This document shows, piece by piece, positions 25,215-34,297 of a stretch of DNA of 64,000 nucleotides. This DNA is from RYN-230 sp963813975. GTDB lineage: Bacteria > Actinomycetota > Actinomycetes > Streptosporangiales > Streptosporangiaceae. The notes under the pieces were generated by a model that saw only the letters and a program-made list of their open reading frames with translations, did not search any database and had not been told where the DNA came from. The position numbers and the translations under genes are program-made. Position 1 is the first letter of the stretch, and the number at the start of each line of letters is the position of its first letter. The stretch is taken from assembly GCA_963813975.1 (NCBI GenBank), contig CAWFAP010000006.1, positions 1,488,001 to 1,552,000 of the forward strand, written 5' to 3'.

Positions 25215-26462
25215 CTAGCCGGTCACTGACTGGTACACAAGCTGGCGCAACTGCGGGCGGACCGGGTAGGCGCTGGACGGAAGAAGCTGGGTAAAGAACG
25301 AGACGGTCAGCTCTTCAGCCGGGTCGATCCAGAACGTCGTGCTGGCCGCGCCGCCCCACGACAGCTCACCCGCGGAACACAGCACCTTGCCTGGCCCCGG
25401 GTCGAGCACGACGGCCAGGCCCAGGCCGAAACCGACCCCGCGGAACGGGGATTCGGCGTACAGCGGCCTGCCGAACGTCTCCAGGTCCGCGCCGCCAGGC
25501 AGGTGGTTGCGGGTCATGTAACTGACCGTGCGCGGACTCAGCAGCCGCGTGCCGTCCAGTTCCCCGGCCGGGCTTTCTGCGCGGTGCAGCAGCATCTGGG
25601 TGAACCGGTGGTAGTCCGCAGCGGTCGAGACCAGGCCGCCTCCTCCGCCGAGCATCACCGGCGCGTGCCGGGCGGCGTCGCCCAGGGCATCGAGCCTGAC
25701 CGCGGTGCCGCCGCTGCCCGGCGTGTACAGGGCGGCCAGCCGGGGCAGCTGAGCGTCCCCGGCGTAAAAGCCGGTGTCGGTCATGCCGAGCGGGCGCAGG
25801 ATCCTCGCGGCCAGGAACTCGTCGAGGCGCTGCCCGGAGACGACCTCGATCACCCGGCCGAGGACGTCGGTGGCTACCGAGTAGTTCCACTCCGTGCCGG
25901 GCTGGAAGAGCAGCGGGATACCCGCCCAGACGTCGCAGGCCTGCGCCAGGTCCGCGCCCGGGGGCGAGGACCATTCGAACCCGCCGGCCCGGTACAGGGC
26001 GTCAACCGGATGGATCCGGTGGAACCCGTAGGTAAGGCCGGCGGTATGGGTGAGCAGGTGCCAGATCCGCACCGGCTCGGTGGCGGGGACCGTGACCTGC
26101 CGCTGGTCCGAGCCGCCGGCGTACACCCTGACGCCGGCGAAGGAAGGGATGAACGAGCTGACCGGGTCGGTGAGTTCGAACCCGCCCTCTTCATACAGCA
26201 TCATCGCCGCCACCGAGGTGATCGGCTTGGTCATCGAGTAGATCCGCCAGACCGTGTCCGTCCCGGCCGGCAGCCCGGCCTCGACGTCGCGGGACCCGTA
26301 GCTCGACACGTACGCCAGGCGGCCGTACCTGCTCACCGTGATCAGCCAGCCGGGCAGCCGGCCGTCGTCCACAAAGCGAGCGAAGTGCCGGCCGATCCGC
26401 TGCAGCCGGCCCGGATCCAGGCCTACCTCGTCCGGTTCGGCCTCGGTCTTGAGCTCGCTCAT
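25215..26462 (-). CDS. Serine hydrolase of the beta-lactamase (class C/EstB-like) family
   Basis: A 415-residue penicillin-binding-like hydrolase. The SxxK motif is in RIYSMTKPITSV (about residues 75-86), the Tyr motif in EWNYSVATDVLG, and the C-terminal strand in FRGVGFGLGLAVV. There is no signal peptide, so it is probably a cytoplasmic esterase, as in many actinobacterial homologues. Start ATG 26462 follows AGGAAGGG by about 6 bases. The upstream extension in the same frame is low-complexity and unsupported. Confidence 0.87.
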   Translation of the reverse strand: MSELKTEAEPDEVGLDPGRLQRIGRHFARFVDDGRLPGWLITVSRYGRLAYVSSYGSRDVEAGLPAGTDTVWRIYSMTKPITSVAAMMLYEEGGFELTDPVSSFIPSFAGVRVYAGGSDQRQVTVPATEPVRIWHLLTHTAGLTYGFHRIHPVDALYRAGGFEWSSPPGADLAQACDVWAGIPLLFQPGTEWNYSVATDVLGRVIEVVSGQRLDEFLAARILRPLGMTDTGFYAGDAQLPRLAALYTPGSGGTAVRLDALGDAARHAPVMLGGGGGLVSTAADYHRFTQMLLHRAESPAGELDGTRLLSPRTVSYMTRNHLPGGADLETFGRPLYAESPFRGVGFGLGLAVVLDPGPGKVLCSAGELSWGGAASTTFWIDPAEELTVSFFTQLLPSSAYPVRPQLRQLVYQSVTG

Positions 26463-26643
26463 GATCACCCTTCCTGAGCATCCGGCCCACGGTAAAGAGT
26501 GCCTCATTGCGCGCTCTAGCCGCCAGAGCCGATCGCGTCCCTTGCTCACCGAGGAGCTCGCGGGCCCACTCATCCGGGCGCCGGTGACCGCGCCGGGAGA
26601 CGGTCGCCGACGATATTGCTTCGGCGCTGGCGGTGCCGACCAG

Positions 26644-28731
26644 CTAGCTTGGCGTCGTTCCTGCGATCGGGGCCTTTTCCGGCTCCAGCGGACGGTCTGC
26701 GGCCGCGAGCTTCCTGGCGATCCCTTCGACCAGACGATGCAATTCGGGGTTCTGGTCGGGATGCCATCCGGTCGCGAGGCGCTCGATTCCTGCCTCGCGT
26801 GCATCATTGAGCCGGCCGACGGCCTGCTGGCCCGCGGGGGTGAGCGCCAGGACGGCTGCGTCCTGCGCGCCGTCCGGGCCCGCGGGGCTAGTTCCGTCCG
26901 AGACGGTGACGTACGTGGCCGCCGTGAGCTCGGTCAAGCGGTTTCCGAGATCGGCGCTGGTGGTGCCGAGCAGGCGAGCGAGCTTGGCCTTCGCGATCGG
27001 GCCGTGGTCGCCGATGCGGTAGAGCAGCCAGGCGCCGCGCGGACTCACCTCCACATGGGCTGCATCCGCGAGGCCCTGGTATACCCGCGCCCGGTTCTCC
27101 CGGCTGAGGAGGGTGATCAGCGCGCGCTCCATCTCCTGTGAGGAAGTGCGCGTGGCGGGCACGGACGTGGGAGCGGTGCTGTCAGCTGGGTCAACCGCTC
27201 GCGCGGTGTCTCTCAGCGGCACCTCCTTGAGCAGGAAGGTCAGGCAGAACGCCACCGCCCCGATCGGCGTCGCGAACAAGAACACCGAGTGCAGCGCCTC
27301 GGCGTACCCGGTGATGTAGGCGGAACGGATGGCGGCAGGAAGGTGGTCGAGCACGGCCGGGCTGGCGCCCGAGGATGCGCTGATCCCGTGGGGGAGCGGC
27401 ACCCCGTGCAGGGCCCTGCGCAGGTCCCCGACCAGCTGGTTGGAGAAGACGGCGCCGAAGACGGCGGTGCCGAACGAACCGCCGATGGAGCGGAAGAAGG
27501 TGGCGCCCGAGGTGGCGGCCCCGAGATCCTTGTAGTCGACGGCGTTTTGCACCGCGATGACCAGCACCTGTATCGACGCGCCGAGGCCCACGCCGAGGAT
27601 GAAGAGGTACAGCGATACGAGCCAGAAGCTCGTGGTGGCGCCCATCCGCGACAGCAGGTAGAGCCCGACGGTCATCACCGCCGTGCCCATCACCGGGAAG
27701 ATCTTGTACCTGCCCCATCTGCTCACGAGCTGGCCGGTGCCGATGGAGGTAATCAGCAGCCCGAGCATCATCGGCAACAGCCTCAGCCCGGACAGGGTCG
27801 GCGAGATCCCCCTGACGACCTGCATGTACTGCGGCAGGTAGGCGAGCGCGCCGAACATGGCGAATCCGACGGCGAAGCCGATCACGCTGGTGGAGGTGAA
27901 GACCCGGTTGGTGAACAGGTGCAGCGGCAGGACGGGCTCGGCGGCGCGGCGTTCCGCGACGACGAAGCCAGCGGTGAAGACCACCGCGAGCACTCCCAGG
28001 AAGATGATGGGGAACGAGCCCCAGGGGTAGGTCACGCCGCCAAGTGAGGTGAGCAGCACCAGGCAGGTCGCTGCCGCGCCGATGAGCACGGTGCCCGCGT
28101 AGTCGATGACGTGGCGCGACTTGGTCAGCCGGCTGGGCAGCACCGCGGCGGTCACCACCAGGGCGAGGATGCCGATCGGCAGGTTGATGTAGAAGACCCA
28201 CCGCCAGGAGAGGTTGTCCACGAAGAAGCCGCCGATCAGCGGTCCGAGGACGCTGGCGACGCCGAAGGTGGCACCGAAGATCCCCTGGTAGCGACCACGT
28301 TGCCGGGGTGAGACGATGTCACCGACAATGGTTTGCGCGCCTACGATCAGGCCGCCGCCGCCGAGTCCCTGGACGGCCCGGAAGGCGATCAGCTCGATCA
28401 TCGAGTGCGCGAATCCGGACAATGCGGAGCCGATCAGGAAGATGACGATCGCGGCCTGGAAGAACGTCTTCCGGCCGTACATGTCGCCGAGCTTCCCCCA
28501 CAGCGGCGTGGAGACCGTCGAGGCGAGCAGGTAAGCCGTGACCACCCAGGACAGATGTGACAGTCCATGCAGGTCGCCCGCGATCGTCGGCAAGGCCGTC
28601 GCGACGATCGTCTGATCCAGCGCGGCCAGCAGCATCCCCAGCAGCAGGGCCCCGATGATCAGCAGCACCCGCCGCTGGTCCATGGCCTGCGGCGGCCCGT
28701 CCGGCGCCTTGTCCACTTCCAGGCTCGTCAT
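26644..28731 (-). CDS. DHA2-family multidrug exporter with C-terminal MarR-like domain
   Basis: A 695-residue protein. Residues about 20-515 are a 14-helix MFS drug/proton antiporter of the EmrB/QacA type (LDQTIVATALPTIAGDL and WGKLGDMYGRKTFF motifs). Residues about 545-680 look like a winged-helix MarR module (RGAWLLYRIGDHGPIAKAKLARLL, TPAGQQAVGRL). The exporter part should sit in the membrane with the tail in the cytoplasm. The tail could act as a sensor or DNA-binding switch. ATG 28731 is chosen at the usual N-terminal region; an ATG 15 codons upstream is less likely. Confidence 0.85.
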   Translation of the reverse strand: MTSLEVDKAPDGPPQAMDQRRVLLIIGALLLGMLLAALDQTIVATALPTIAGDLHGLSHLSWVVTAYLLASTVSTPLWGKLGDMYGRKTFFQAAIVIFLIGSALSGFAHSMIELIAFRAVQGLGGGGLIVGAQTIVGDIVSPRQRGRYQGIFGATFGVASVLGPLIGGFFVDNLSWRWVFYINLPIGILALVVTAAVLPSRLTKSRHVIDYAGTVLIGAAATCLVLLTSLGGVTYPWGSFPIIFLGVLAVVFTAGFVVAERRAAEPVLPLHLFTNRVFTSTSVIGFAVGFAMFGALAYLPQYMQVVRGISPTLSGLRLLPMMLGLLITSIGTGQLVSRWGRYKIFPVMGTAVMTVGLYLLSRMGATTSFWLVSLYLFILGVGLGASIQVLVIAVQNAVDYKDLGAATSGATFFRSIGGSFGTAVFGAVFSNQLVGDLRRALHGVPLPHGISASSGASPAVLDHLPAAIRSAYITGYAEALHSVFLFATPIGAVAFCLTFLLKEVPLRDTARAVDPADSTAPTSVPATRTSSQEMERALITLLSRENRARVYQGLADAAHVEVSPRGAWLLYRIGDHGPIAKAKLARLLGTTSADLGNRLTELTAATYVTVSDGTSPAGPDGAQDAAVLALTPAGQQAVGRLNDAREAGIERLATGWHPDQNPELHRLVEGIARKLAAADRPLEPEKAPIAGTTPS

Positions 28732-28951
28732 GCCTCGCCCACCCGCTTCCCTGACACCCCGTCGTGCCATTGCCATCTGCGTCCCTGGCCACCGTCATGG
28801 CCGGGCGATCCAGCGGACATGCCTGATTTCTTCCCCTGGTGGCCGGGCCGACCCCCCCTTGGCCAGCCTCGCTCTCAGGGCGCCTGCCGCCCGTCAGGGC
28901 AGGGGTGACGCGGTGCGCGGGTCGTGCCGCGAGATCTGGTGGCCCGCAGGG

Positions 28952-29893
28952 TCAGGCGGGCCGGGAGGCGGGCGCGAATCCCGTCGCGGTGAGGTGACTG
29001 ATCACGAGCCTGGCGCAGCCAGCAGGATCCTCCAGCCAGGGGCCATGCCCGCCCGGGACCTCGTGAAGCGTGGCCCCGGGAATCCTGGCGATGGCGGGAC
29101 GGGCTTGTGCCGGGCTGAGGAACGGGTCGCCCGTGCCGAGGCAGAACATGGTGGGTGCGGTGATCTGGCCGAGCTCGCCGTCGGTCATGACGCTGTCCGC
29201 CCGGGGCCGCCGGAAGCCGTCGATCGCATGCATGAGCGAGGCGACGGTCCTGGCGTTGCCCGTGCGGCGGGCGGCCAGGCGGAGCACGTCGAGCAGGTCG
29301 TCAGGGGCGGCTGCGGCGGCGGCGGGGCTGAGTCCGCTGCGGAGCAGCCGCCGGTAGACCGGCCGTGGCGAAGGGGTGCGCAGCACCGCCTGGCCGAGCA
29401 CCGGGACGGTGAGCAGTGACAGCGGCATCCGGACGGTCGCACCGGGAAGGGCGACCGCGGGTTCGCCGATGACCACCAGCGAGGTGATCCGTCCCGGCCG
29501 GGCCGCCGCGTACCACAGCGCGAGCATCCCGCCCAGTGAGTGGCCCACGACGGGGGCGGTGGCCAGGCCGAGTGTGCCGAAGAGGTCGTCCATGAGGGTC
29601 AGGCTGCGGTCGCGGACGGCGCCGGGCCGGTAGGCGGCCGGACCGGACAGGCCGTGGCCCGGCAGTTCGACGAGGAGGGTGCGGTAGCCGGTCAGATCGG
29701 CGAGCCAGGGTGCCCACACGGCCGCGGCGAAGCTCACCCCGTGCAGCATGACCAGTGGCGGCCCCATCCCGGTGCTGAGGACCCGCAGGCGCACCCTGGC
29801 CGAGTCCAGGTGGAGGAAGGACTCTTCGGGCTGCAGGCCACTGCGGGCGAACAGCCGGGACTCGGCCTCCCGGATCCTATGGTCGGATGTCAT
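28952..29893 (-). CDS. Alpha/beta hydrolase
   Basis: A 313-residue alpha/beta hydrolase with oxyanion motif MLHGVSF, nucleophile elbow VVGHSLGGML (Ser), a likely acid in LGTGDPFLSP and catalytic His in PGGHGPWLED. There is no signal peptide. It lies 47 bases downstream of an Rrf2-type regulator gene on the same strand and is probably co-transcribed with it. The substrate is unknown. ATG 29893 is preferred over an ATG 17 codons upstream, which runs into the Rrf2 gene end. Confidence 0.88.
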   Translation of the reverse strand: MTSDHRIREAESRLFARSGLQPEESFLHLDSARVRLRVLSTGMGPPLVMLHGVSFAAAVWAPWLADLTGYRTLLVELPGHGLSGPAAYRPGAVRDRSLTLMDDLFGTLGLATAPVVGHSLGGMLALWYAAARPGRITSLVVIGEPAVALPGATVRMPLSLLTVPVLGQAVLRTPSPRPVYRRLLRSGLSPAAAAAAPDDLLDVLRLAARRTGNARTVASLMHAIDGFRRPRADSVMTDGELGQITAPTMFCLGTGDPFLSPAQARPAIARIPGATLHEVPGGHGPWLEDPAGCARLVISHLTATGFAPASRPA

Positions 29894-29940
29894 TTTTCCC
29901 GCCTCCGGGTGCCCGCCATGTGCCGTGGCGGCCAGCGTGA

Positions 29941-30426
29941 TCACGATGCTCCGAGTGCCGCCAGCCAGGTGCTCACCCGGGTGACAGCCCCCGGGCCTGA
30001 GGATTCAACGAGGTCGGCGATGGTGGTGGCAGCCAGCTCCTGCCGCCAGGCGTTTTCGGCCCGGTGCATCACCTGGGCTATGCCGCAGGGCGTGCGGCAG
30101 GCGGCCCCGGTGAGCGGGACCGGCCCGCGCTGGCGGATTTCCGTGCACTGGAACAGCGGGCCTGGCCCCTCCACGGCCTCGGTGACGTCGGCGACGGTGA
30201 TTCCCTCCGGCGGGCGGGCCAGCCGGAACCCGCCCCGCGGGCCGCTGGCGGCCGTGAGCAGGCCCGCCCGTACCAGCGTCTTGAGCAGCTTGGCGAGGTA
30301 GGCCTCGGGCAGGCCGTAGAACTCGGCCAGGCGCCGGGCCGGCAGCGCGTCACCGTCCCGGGCCAGGGTCAGCAGCCAGGTGCAGTGCAGGGCCCACTCC
30401 ACCCCTTCGGGCAGTTTCATAATCAT
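29941..30426 (-). CDS. Rrf2-family transcriptional regulator
   Basis: A 161-residue Rrf2 protein. The winged HTH contains RRLAEFYGLPEAYLAKLLKTL, and the wing contains SGPRGGFRLARPPEGITVADV. Cys94, Cys110 and Cys114 (FQCTEI and AACRTPC) could bind an Fe-S cluster, though the C-x15-C-x3-C spacing is not that of IscR or NsrR. It probably senses redox, NO or iron state. ATG 30426 lies inside the palindrome at 30424-30444; ATG 30420 is an alternative start. It probably controls itself and the hydrolase downstream. Confidence 0.9.
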   Translation of the reverse strand: MIMKLPEGVEWALHCTWLLTLARDGDALPARRLAEFYGLPEAYLAKLLKTLVRAGLLTAASGPRGGFRLARPPEGITVADVTEAVEGPGPLFQCTEIRQRGPVPLTGAACRTPCGIAQVMHRAENAWRQELAATTIADLVESSGPGAVTRVSTWLAALGAS

Positions 30427-30444
30427 GGATATTACATATCTATG
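30424..30444. promoter_or_regulatory. Inverted repeat overlapping the Rrf2 gene start
   Basis: CATGGATATTACATATCTATG is an imperfect palindrome: CAT-GATAT, 5 central bases, ATATC-ATG. It is AT-rich in a GC-rich surround and includes the upstream start codon of the Rrf2 gene. Binding there would block transcription and translation start. The arm spacing resembles Rrf2 family sites. Confidence 0.6.
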
Positions 30445-30509
30445 ATGACTTCGTCAATGTACCGGGACCATCCCCGCGGCCACCTCGCGGGTCCGCTGAC
30501 GAGGACTTC

Positions 30510-30974
30510 CTACGTGCCAGCCAGCCACGGATAGCGCGCGGTGTCCTTGGCCGCGTAGTCGGGGTCGAGATAGATGAAGCAGCGCTGGATCTTCCAGTCG
30601 CGGATCTCGAAGACATCGCACCAGCGGCCCGCTGCCCACTCGGGCACGCCAGCCCGCCACGGGCCGTCCTGATGCTCGCCATGGCTGGTGCCCTCGCAGA
30701 CGACGGTGTCGCTGCCGGAGAAGATCCAGTTGAAGTGCGAGTAATGGTGGGTGATCGATTTGAGGGTCGTCCCAACGTCCGAGAAGAGCTGGCCGATTTC
30801 CTCCTTGCCATTGGCCAGTCCCCACTTGGGGAAGTACACCTGCGCGTCATCCGCGAACAGGTCCAGGATGCTTCCGCCAGTTGAGGTCACGCCAGCATTG
30901 TCGAACGCCTTGAGGTACTCGGTGACGACCGACTTCCGCTGCTCGTCGGTCATGGTTTCGTGGGTCAGCGCCAT
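30510..30974 (-). CDS. SnoaL/NTF2-like protein
   Basis: A 154-residue protein with an alpha+beta-barrel pattern: helical YLKAFDNAG, ILDLFADDAQVYFPKWG, the HYSHFNWIFSG strand, and GRWCDVFEIRDWKIQRCFIYLD. It is a pocket-forming fold used by polyketide cyclases, limonene-epoxide hydrolases and many uncharacterised proteins. ATG 30974 is preferred; the upstream 43 codons in the same frame are low-complexity. No partner gene is obvious. Confidence 0.8.
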   Translation of the reverse strand: MALTHETMTDEQRKSVVTEYLKAFDNAGVTSTGGSILDLFADDAQVYFPKWGLANGKEEIGQLFSDVGTTLKSITHHYSHFNWIFSGSDTVVCEGTSHGEHQDGPWRAGVPEWAAGRWCDVFEIRDWKIQRCFIYLDPDYAAKDTARYPWLAGT

Positions 30975-31106
30975 TGCCGGACTCTCCGCTCCTTCGCAGG
31001 TGATGTCATCCTGCCACTGCCCCGCCGAGTTCACAGTTCGCCGGCTCCCGATCGCGGCCAGCCGGGATTGCCCCGCGCCGTCGATGGCCAGCGAGACCGT
31101 CATGGC

Positions 31107-31859
31107 TCAGGCGTGGGCGCTCGCGGCCCACGCCGTGGCGCTGACCTCGACCGGGCCCGCGGGCAGGTGACGCCGGCACTGGTCACGCAGCGCGGACCGG
31201 CGGTCCGGCGGGAGGGACGCCACATAAGCCCCGGCCGGGCCGACACCGAGCGTGAACGGCTCCCACCACTGCTCGAAATTCGCGTAATGGACCTGGACGG
31301 TCAGCGTGGTGACCTGCGCCCCGCCGAGCCCGGCCTGGGCGAAGAGGCGGGCCAGATGACCTTCGCGGACACCCGCCAGGTCTGATTCGTCGTCGGCGGC
31401 CGGATCCAGATCGCGGACCGCGGACCAGAACGCGGCCAGCGGGCCGCGGGCACCCGCGTGATCCCACACGCACGCGCAGACCACCCCGCCGGGCTGGGTG
31501 ACCCGGGCCATCTCCCGCAGGCCCAGCACAGGATCAGCCATGAAATGAACGACCAGCTGCGCCATCGCGGTGTCGAAGGTGTCATCGGGGAACGGCAGCT
31601 GCTCGGCCGGGCCCTGCCGAACGTCCACGCCGGGCAGCCGCGCCCGGACCGCGGCCGCAAACGACGCTGAGGGTTCCACCGCACTCACCACGGCCGCCCG
31701 GTTCACGAGCTCAGCCGTGAGCGCACCGGGCCCGCAGCCCACATCCAGCACCCGCTGTCCCGCGCGGATCCCGGGCAGGTCAGCGAACCGTATCGCCAGG
31801 GGCTCCGAGTACCGGCCCATGAACCGCATGTAGGCATCCGCACTGACATTGAAGATCAC
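31107..31859 (-). CDS. SAM-dependent methyltransferase
   Basis: A 250-residue class I methyltransferase. Motif I is RVLDVGCGPGALTAELV, with VSAVEPSASF (motif II) and the FDTAMAQLVVHFM segment (motif IV). The C-terminal part resembles the UbiE-like group that includes acceptors with large pockets. The start is GTG 31859. The gene lies 132 bases downstream of nothing on its own strand and runs tail-in to the NTF2-like gene. Specificity cannot be read. Confidence 0.87.
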   Translation of the reverse strand: MIFNVSADAYMRFMGRYSEPLAIRFADLPGIRAGQRVLDVGCGPGALTAELVNRAAVVSAVEPSASFAAAVRARLPGVDVRQGPAEQLPFPDDTFDTAMAQLVVHFMADPVLGLREMARVTQPGGVVCACVWDHAGARGPLAAFWSAVRDLDPAADDESDLAGVREGHLARLFAQAGLGGAQVTTLTVQVHYANFEQWWEPFTLGVGPAGAYVASLPPDRRSALRDQCRRHLPAGPVEVSATAWAASAHA

Positions 31860-31977
31860 CAGGCCAACCTACCCAGTGGCGCACCAGCGCGAAATGGGCC
31901 GCCCTGCCGCCCGCCTCCGGCAGCCGCCCAGCCGGTGCGGCCCGGATGAGTGCTGCCCCCGGCTCCCTGAGCTCGGC

Positions 31978-32004
31978 TGTCACAACCGGGAAGAGCATCT
32001 CGTC
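31978..32004 (+). promoter_or_regulatory. ECF41-type promoter candidate before the PPOX gene
   Basis: TGTCACA (31978-31984), 16 bases, then CGTC (32001-32004). This is the -35/-10 pair known for ECF41 sigma factors, with the same spacing as the copy before the epimerase-sigma operon at 38.9 kb. The start codon GTG lies 35 bases downstream, so the site is well placed. Confidence 0.6.
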
Positions 32005-32038
32005 CTAGAAAAGGGAGGCCACAGCGAAGGAGGGCACA

Positions 32039-32422
32039 GTGAGCAGCGACCTTGGGGCGGTCAGGGACGCCGGGACGATTCTGCTGACCACGTACAAACG
32101 TGACGGGACCGGGGTCGAGACGCCGGTGAGTATTGCCTTCGAGGGCGACCGCGCGTTCTTCCGCTCCTATGACAAGGCATGGAAGACGAAGCGGCTGCGC
32201 AACAACCCCCACGTCCAGGTCGCGGCCTCGACCCTGCGGGGCACGCGCACAGGCCCGCTCGTCCAGGCTCGCGCGACACTGCTGGCGGGCGAGCAGGCCC
32301 GCATCGCGGCCAAGGCCCTGGCGCGTCGCCACCGGCTGCTGCAGGCGATGCTCGTCCCGCTGGCCCATCGCCTCATGCGGTACCAGACCCTGCACTATGA
32401 GCTCCGGCCCGATCACGGGTGA
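32039..32422 (+). CDS. PPOX-class F420-dependent oxidoreductase-like protein
   Basis: A 127-residue split-barrel protein (AGTILLTTYKRDGTGVETPV, FRSYDKAWKTKRLRNNPHVQVAAS, both parts of the same fold). The KxKRLRNNPxVxVA pattern is typical of F420-binding Ddn/PPOX relatives. GTG 32039 follows GGAGGGC. It stands alone behind an ECF41-type promoter candidate, so it may belong to the regulon of the sigma factor at 37 kb. Confidence 0.87.
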   Translation: MSSDLGAVRDAGTILLTTYKRDGTGVETPVSIAFEGDRAFFRSYDKAWKTKRLRNNPHVQVAASTLRGTRTGPLVQARATLLAGEQARIAAKALARRHRLLQAMLVPLAHRLMRYQTLHYELRPDHG

Positions 32423-32503
32423 ACGGGGCCCGCGCGCGGTGGCCGCATGACGGGACCTGGAGCTTCCGTGGTCATGGCGGATCGCGCTGGGCCTGCTGGC
32501 AGG

Positions 32504-34111
32504 TCACGAGGAAGGGTGCCGGTGCCGGTGGGCGGCCTGGTTGAAAGCGTTGGTTGTCTGGCTGGCGCGCTGCACTCCGGCCGGTGCGGCGTTGGCCGGC
32601 ATCTCTGGTTCGCCGAGCGTGCGGAGGTGCTTACGGACCTCGTCGGCTTGGTCGATGAAGTCGCGGTAGTACGGGGGGACCTGCTCTTCCTCGACGGCCT
32701 TCCGCGCCGCGGGGGCCGCCGGTGCAGCAGCAGCAGCGGGAGCGGCAGGCACGTGGGCCGACAGGTCGGGCAGGTCGGTGCGCGCGACGTCGCGTGTCGC
32801 GGCTTCGTGGAACCGCGGGGCCCAGGCATCGCGGCGGGTCAGGGGGGCCGCTCGGGGAGCGAAGAGCGCGCGGAGGGTAGCGGGGACACTCGCATGGTCG
32901 TGTACCTGGTGGATGAGTGTGCCGGGCTCGATGAGCGGTGACACGATCACGGCGGGTACCCGTGGGCCGAGCATGGTGAAACCGAAACGGCGCACCTGGC
33001 GGTGCGAGATCGCATGCAGGATCCTGGTGAGCGTGCTCCGGCCGCCGCCGGGCGCGGGGACCCCGGTCGGCGGCGGCACATGGTCGTACAGTCCTCCATG
33101 CTCGTCGTACGTGATGAGCAGCAGGGTCCGCGCGAACAGCTGCGGGTTCGCCCGCAGCGCCTCGTAGATGGTCGCGATCAGCCCTTCGCCCCGCGCGAAG
33201 TCGGTGCCAGTGGACGGATCGAACGTGTCATAAGCAGCGTTGGACACGAGGTTGTTCTCGGGATGCTGGCTGGTGCTGACGTCGGGGCTGCCGCCGAAGG
33301 CGGGATCGTGGTCGGGCGTGTGCAGCGGCGGCCGGTGGTTGGGCTCGATGAACGAGTAGCTGGGCAGGTCCCCGGCGGCGGCGTGCTCCGCAAAGCGCGC
33401 GGTGGGATACCACTTCGCGTGCCGGGCGGGGGTGTCCCACAAGGCGGGGAACGCCCAGGCCTGTGGCGTGTCGTCGTGGTAGATGTGCCAGGTTGCATCG
33501 TTGTCTTCGAGCAGCTCGAAGATGGTGGGATTGCTGTAGGGCCTGATCTCGATGTCGGTCTCGCCGTCCGAGGTCGCGGCGTGCATGTAGTTGCGGTTGG
33601 GCCACGTTTCCCCGGGCACCGAGCAGAACCACCGGTCGCACACCGCGAACTGAAGGGCCAGCTCACTCAGCACCGGCACCTGGCCGGGATCCTGGCACAG
33701 CATTGCTAAGGGACCCCGCCCCGCCGCCGTCGCGGTCGCCACCTGCTTGCGTTGCAGCCACCAGTTCAGCAGCGGGCCGAGCAGGCCACCCATCCGGGCC
33801 GGCGCCAGCCCGCGCGCCTTGCGTTCATAGCTGTTCACGAATCCGCGGTTGGTGGCGTGCCGCCTCCGGCCACGGCCCGCCAGCGCCAGCTGTTCCATGA
33901 CTGCGTCATGCGAGTGATCGGGACCGAACGGCAGGACCTTCTTCGCTCCCGGTGAAGCCGCCACCGGCTTCCCGCCGTCCCAGCCGGGGTTGTCGTGCGG
34001 GCCACCGCGCAGCAGGCCGTCAAAGGCGGGATCCGGATGATCGAGAAACCCGAGCATATGGTCGAACGAGCGATTCTCCAGGCACAGCACAACAACATGC
34101 TCAATCGGCAC
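32504..34111 (-). CDS. Phospholipase C / acid phosphatase-like phosphoesterase
   Basis: A 535-residue alkaline-phosphatase-superfamily enzyme (PF04185 type). The metal-binding start is VVVLCLENRSFDHMLG. Later markers are RWFCSVPGETWPNR (nucleophile region), YSFIEPNH, ITYDEHGGLYDHVPPP and RVPAVIVSPL. Such enzymes hydrolyse phospholipids or phosphomonoesters. GTG 34111, behind GGGGGG, is used. The extra upstream residues are not a clear signal peptide, so secretion is uncertain. The tail (about 475-535) is Ala/Pro-rich. Confidence 0.85.
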   Translation of the reverse strand: MPIEHVVVLCLENRSFDHMLGFLDHPDPAFDGLLRGGPHDNPGWDGGKPVAASPGAKKVLPFGPDHSHDAVMEQLALAGRGRRRHATNRGFVNSYERKARGLAPARMGGLLGPLLNWWLQRKQVATATAAGRGPLAMLCQDPGQVPVLSELALQFAVCDRWFCSVPGETWPNRNYMHAATSDGETDIEIRPYSNPTIFELLEDNDATWHIYHDDTPQAWAFPALWDTPARHAKWYPTARFAEHAAAGDLPSYSFIEPNHRPPLHTPDHDPAFGGSPDVSTSQHPENNLVSNAAYDTFDPSTGTDFARGEGLIATIYEALRANPQLFARTLLLITYDEHGGLYDHVPPPTGVPAPGGGRSTLTRILHAISHRQVRRFGFTMLGPRVPAVIVSPLIEPGTLIHQVHDHASVPATLRALFAPRAAPLTRRDAWAPRFHEAATRDVARTDLPDLSAHVPAAPAAAAAPAAPAARKAVEEEQVPPYYRDFIDQADEVRKHLRTLGEPEMPANAAPAGVQRASQTTNAFNQAAHRHRHPSS

Positions 34112-34297
34112 CCTGCATACCCCCCAGAACCAGACGGAAAGCGACGCCGCCCGCCAAAACGGCAGCCGGCGCACCTGCGCTCACGCAACTGCGGCTATGG
34201 CAGCCAACTAGGTGCCGTGCCAGGCGTCAAGAGGCGGGCCGCCCGGCCGGGCCGCATGGCTAGCCGGCCTGAAGGGGACCGGCGCTGTGCGGGATGT

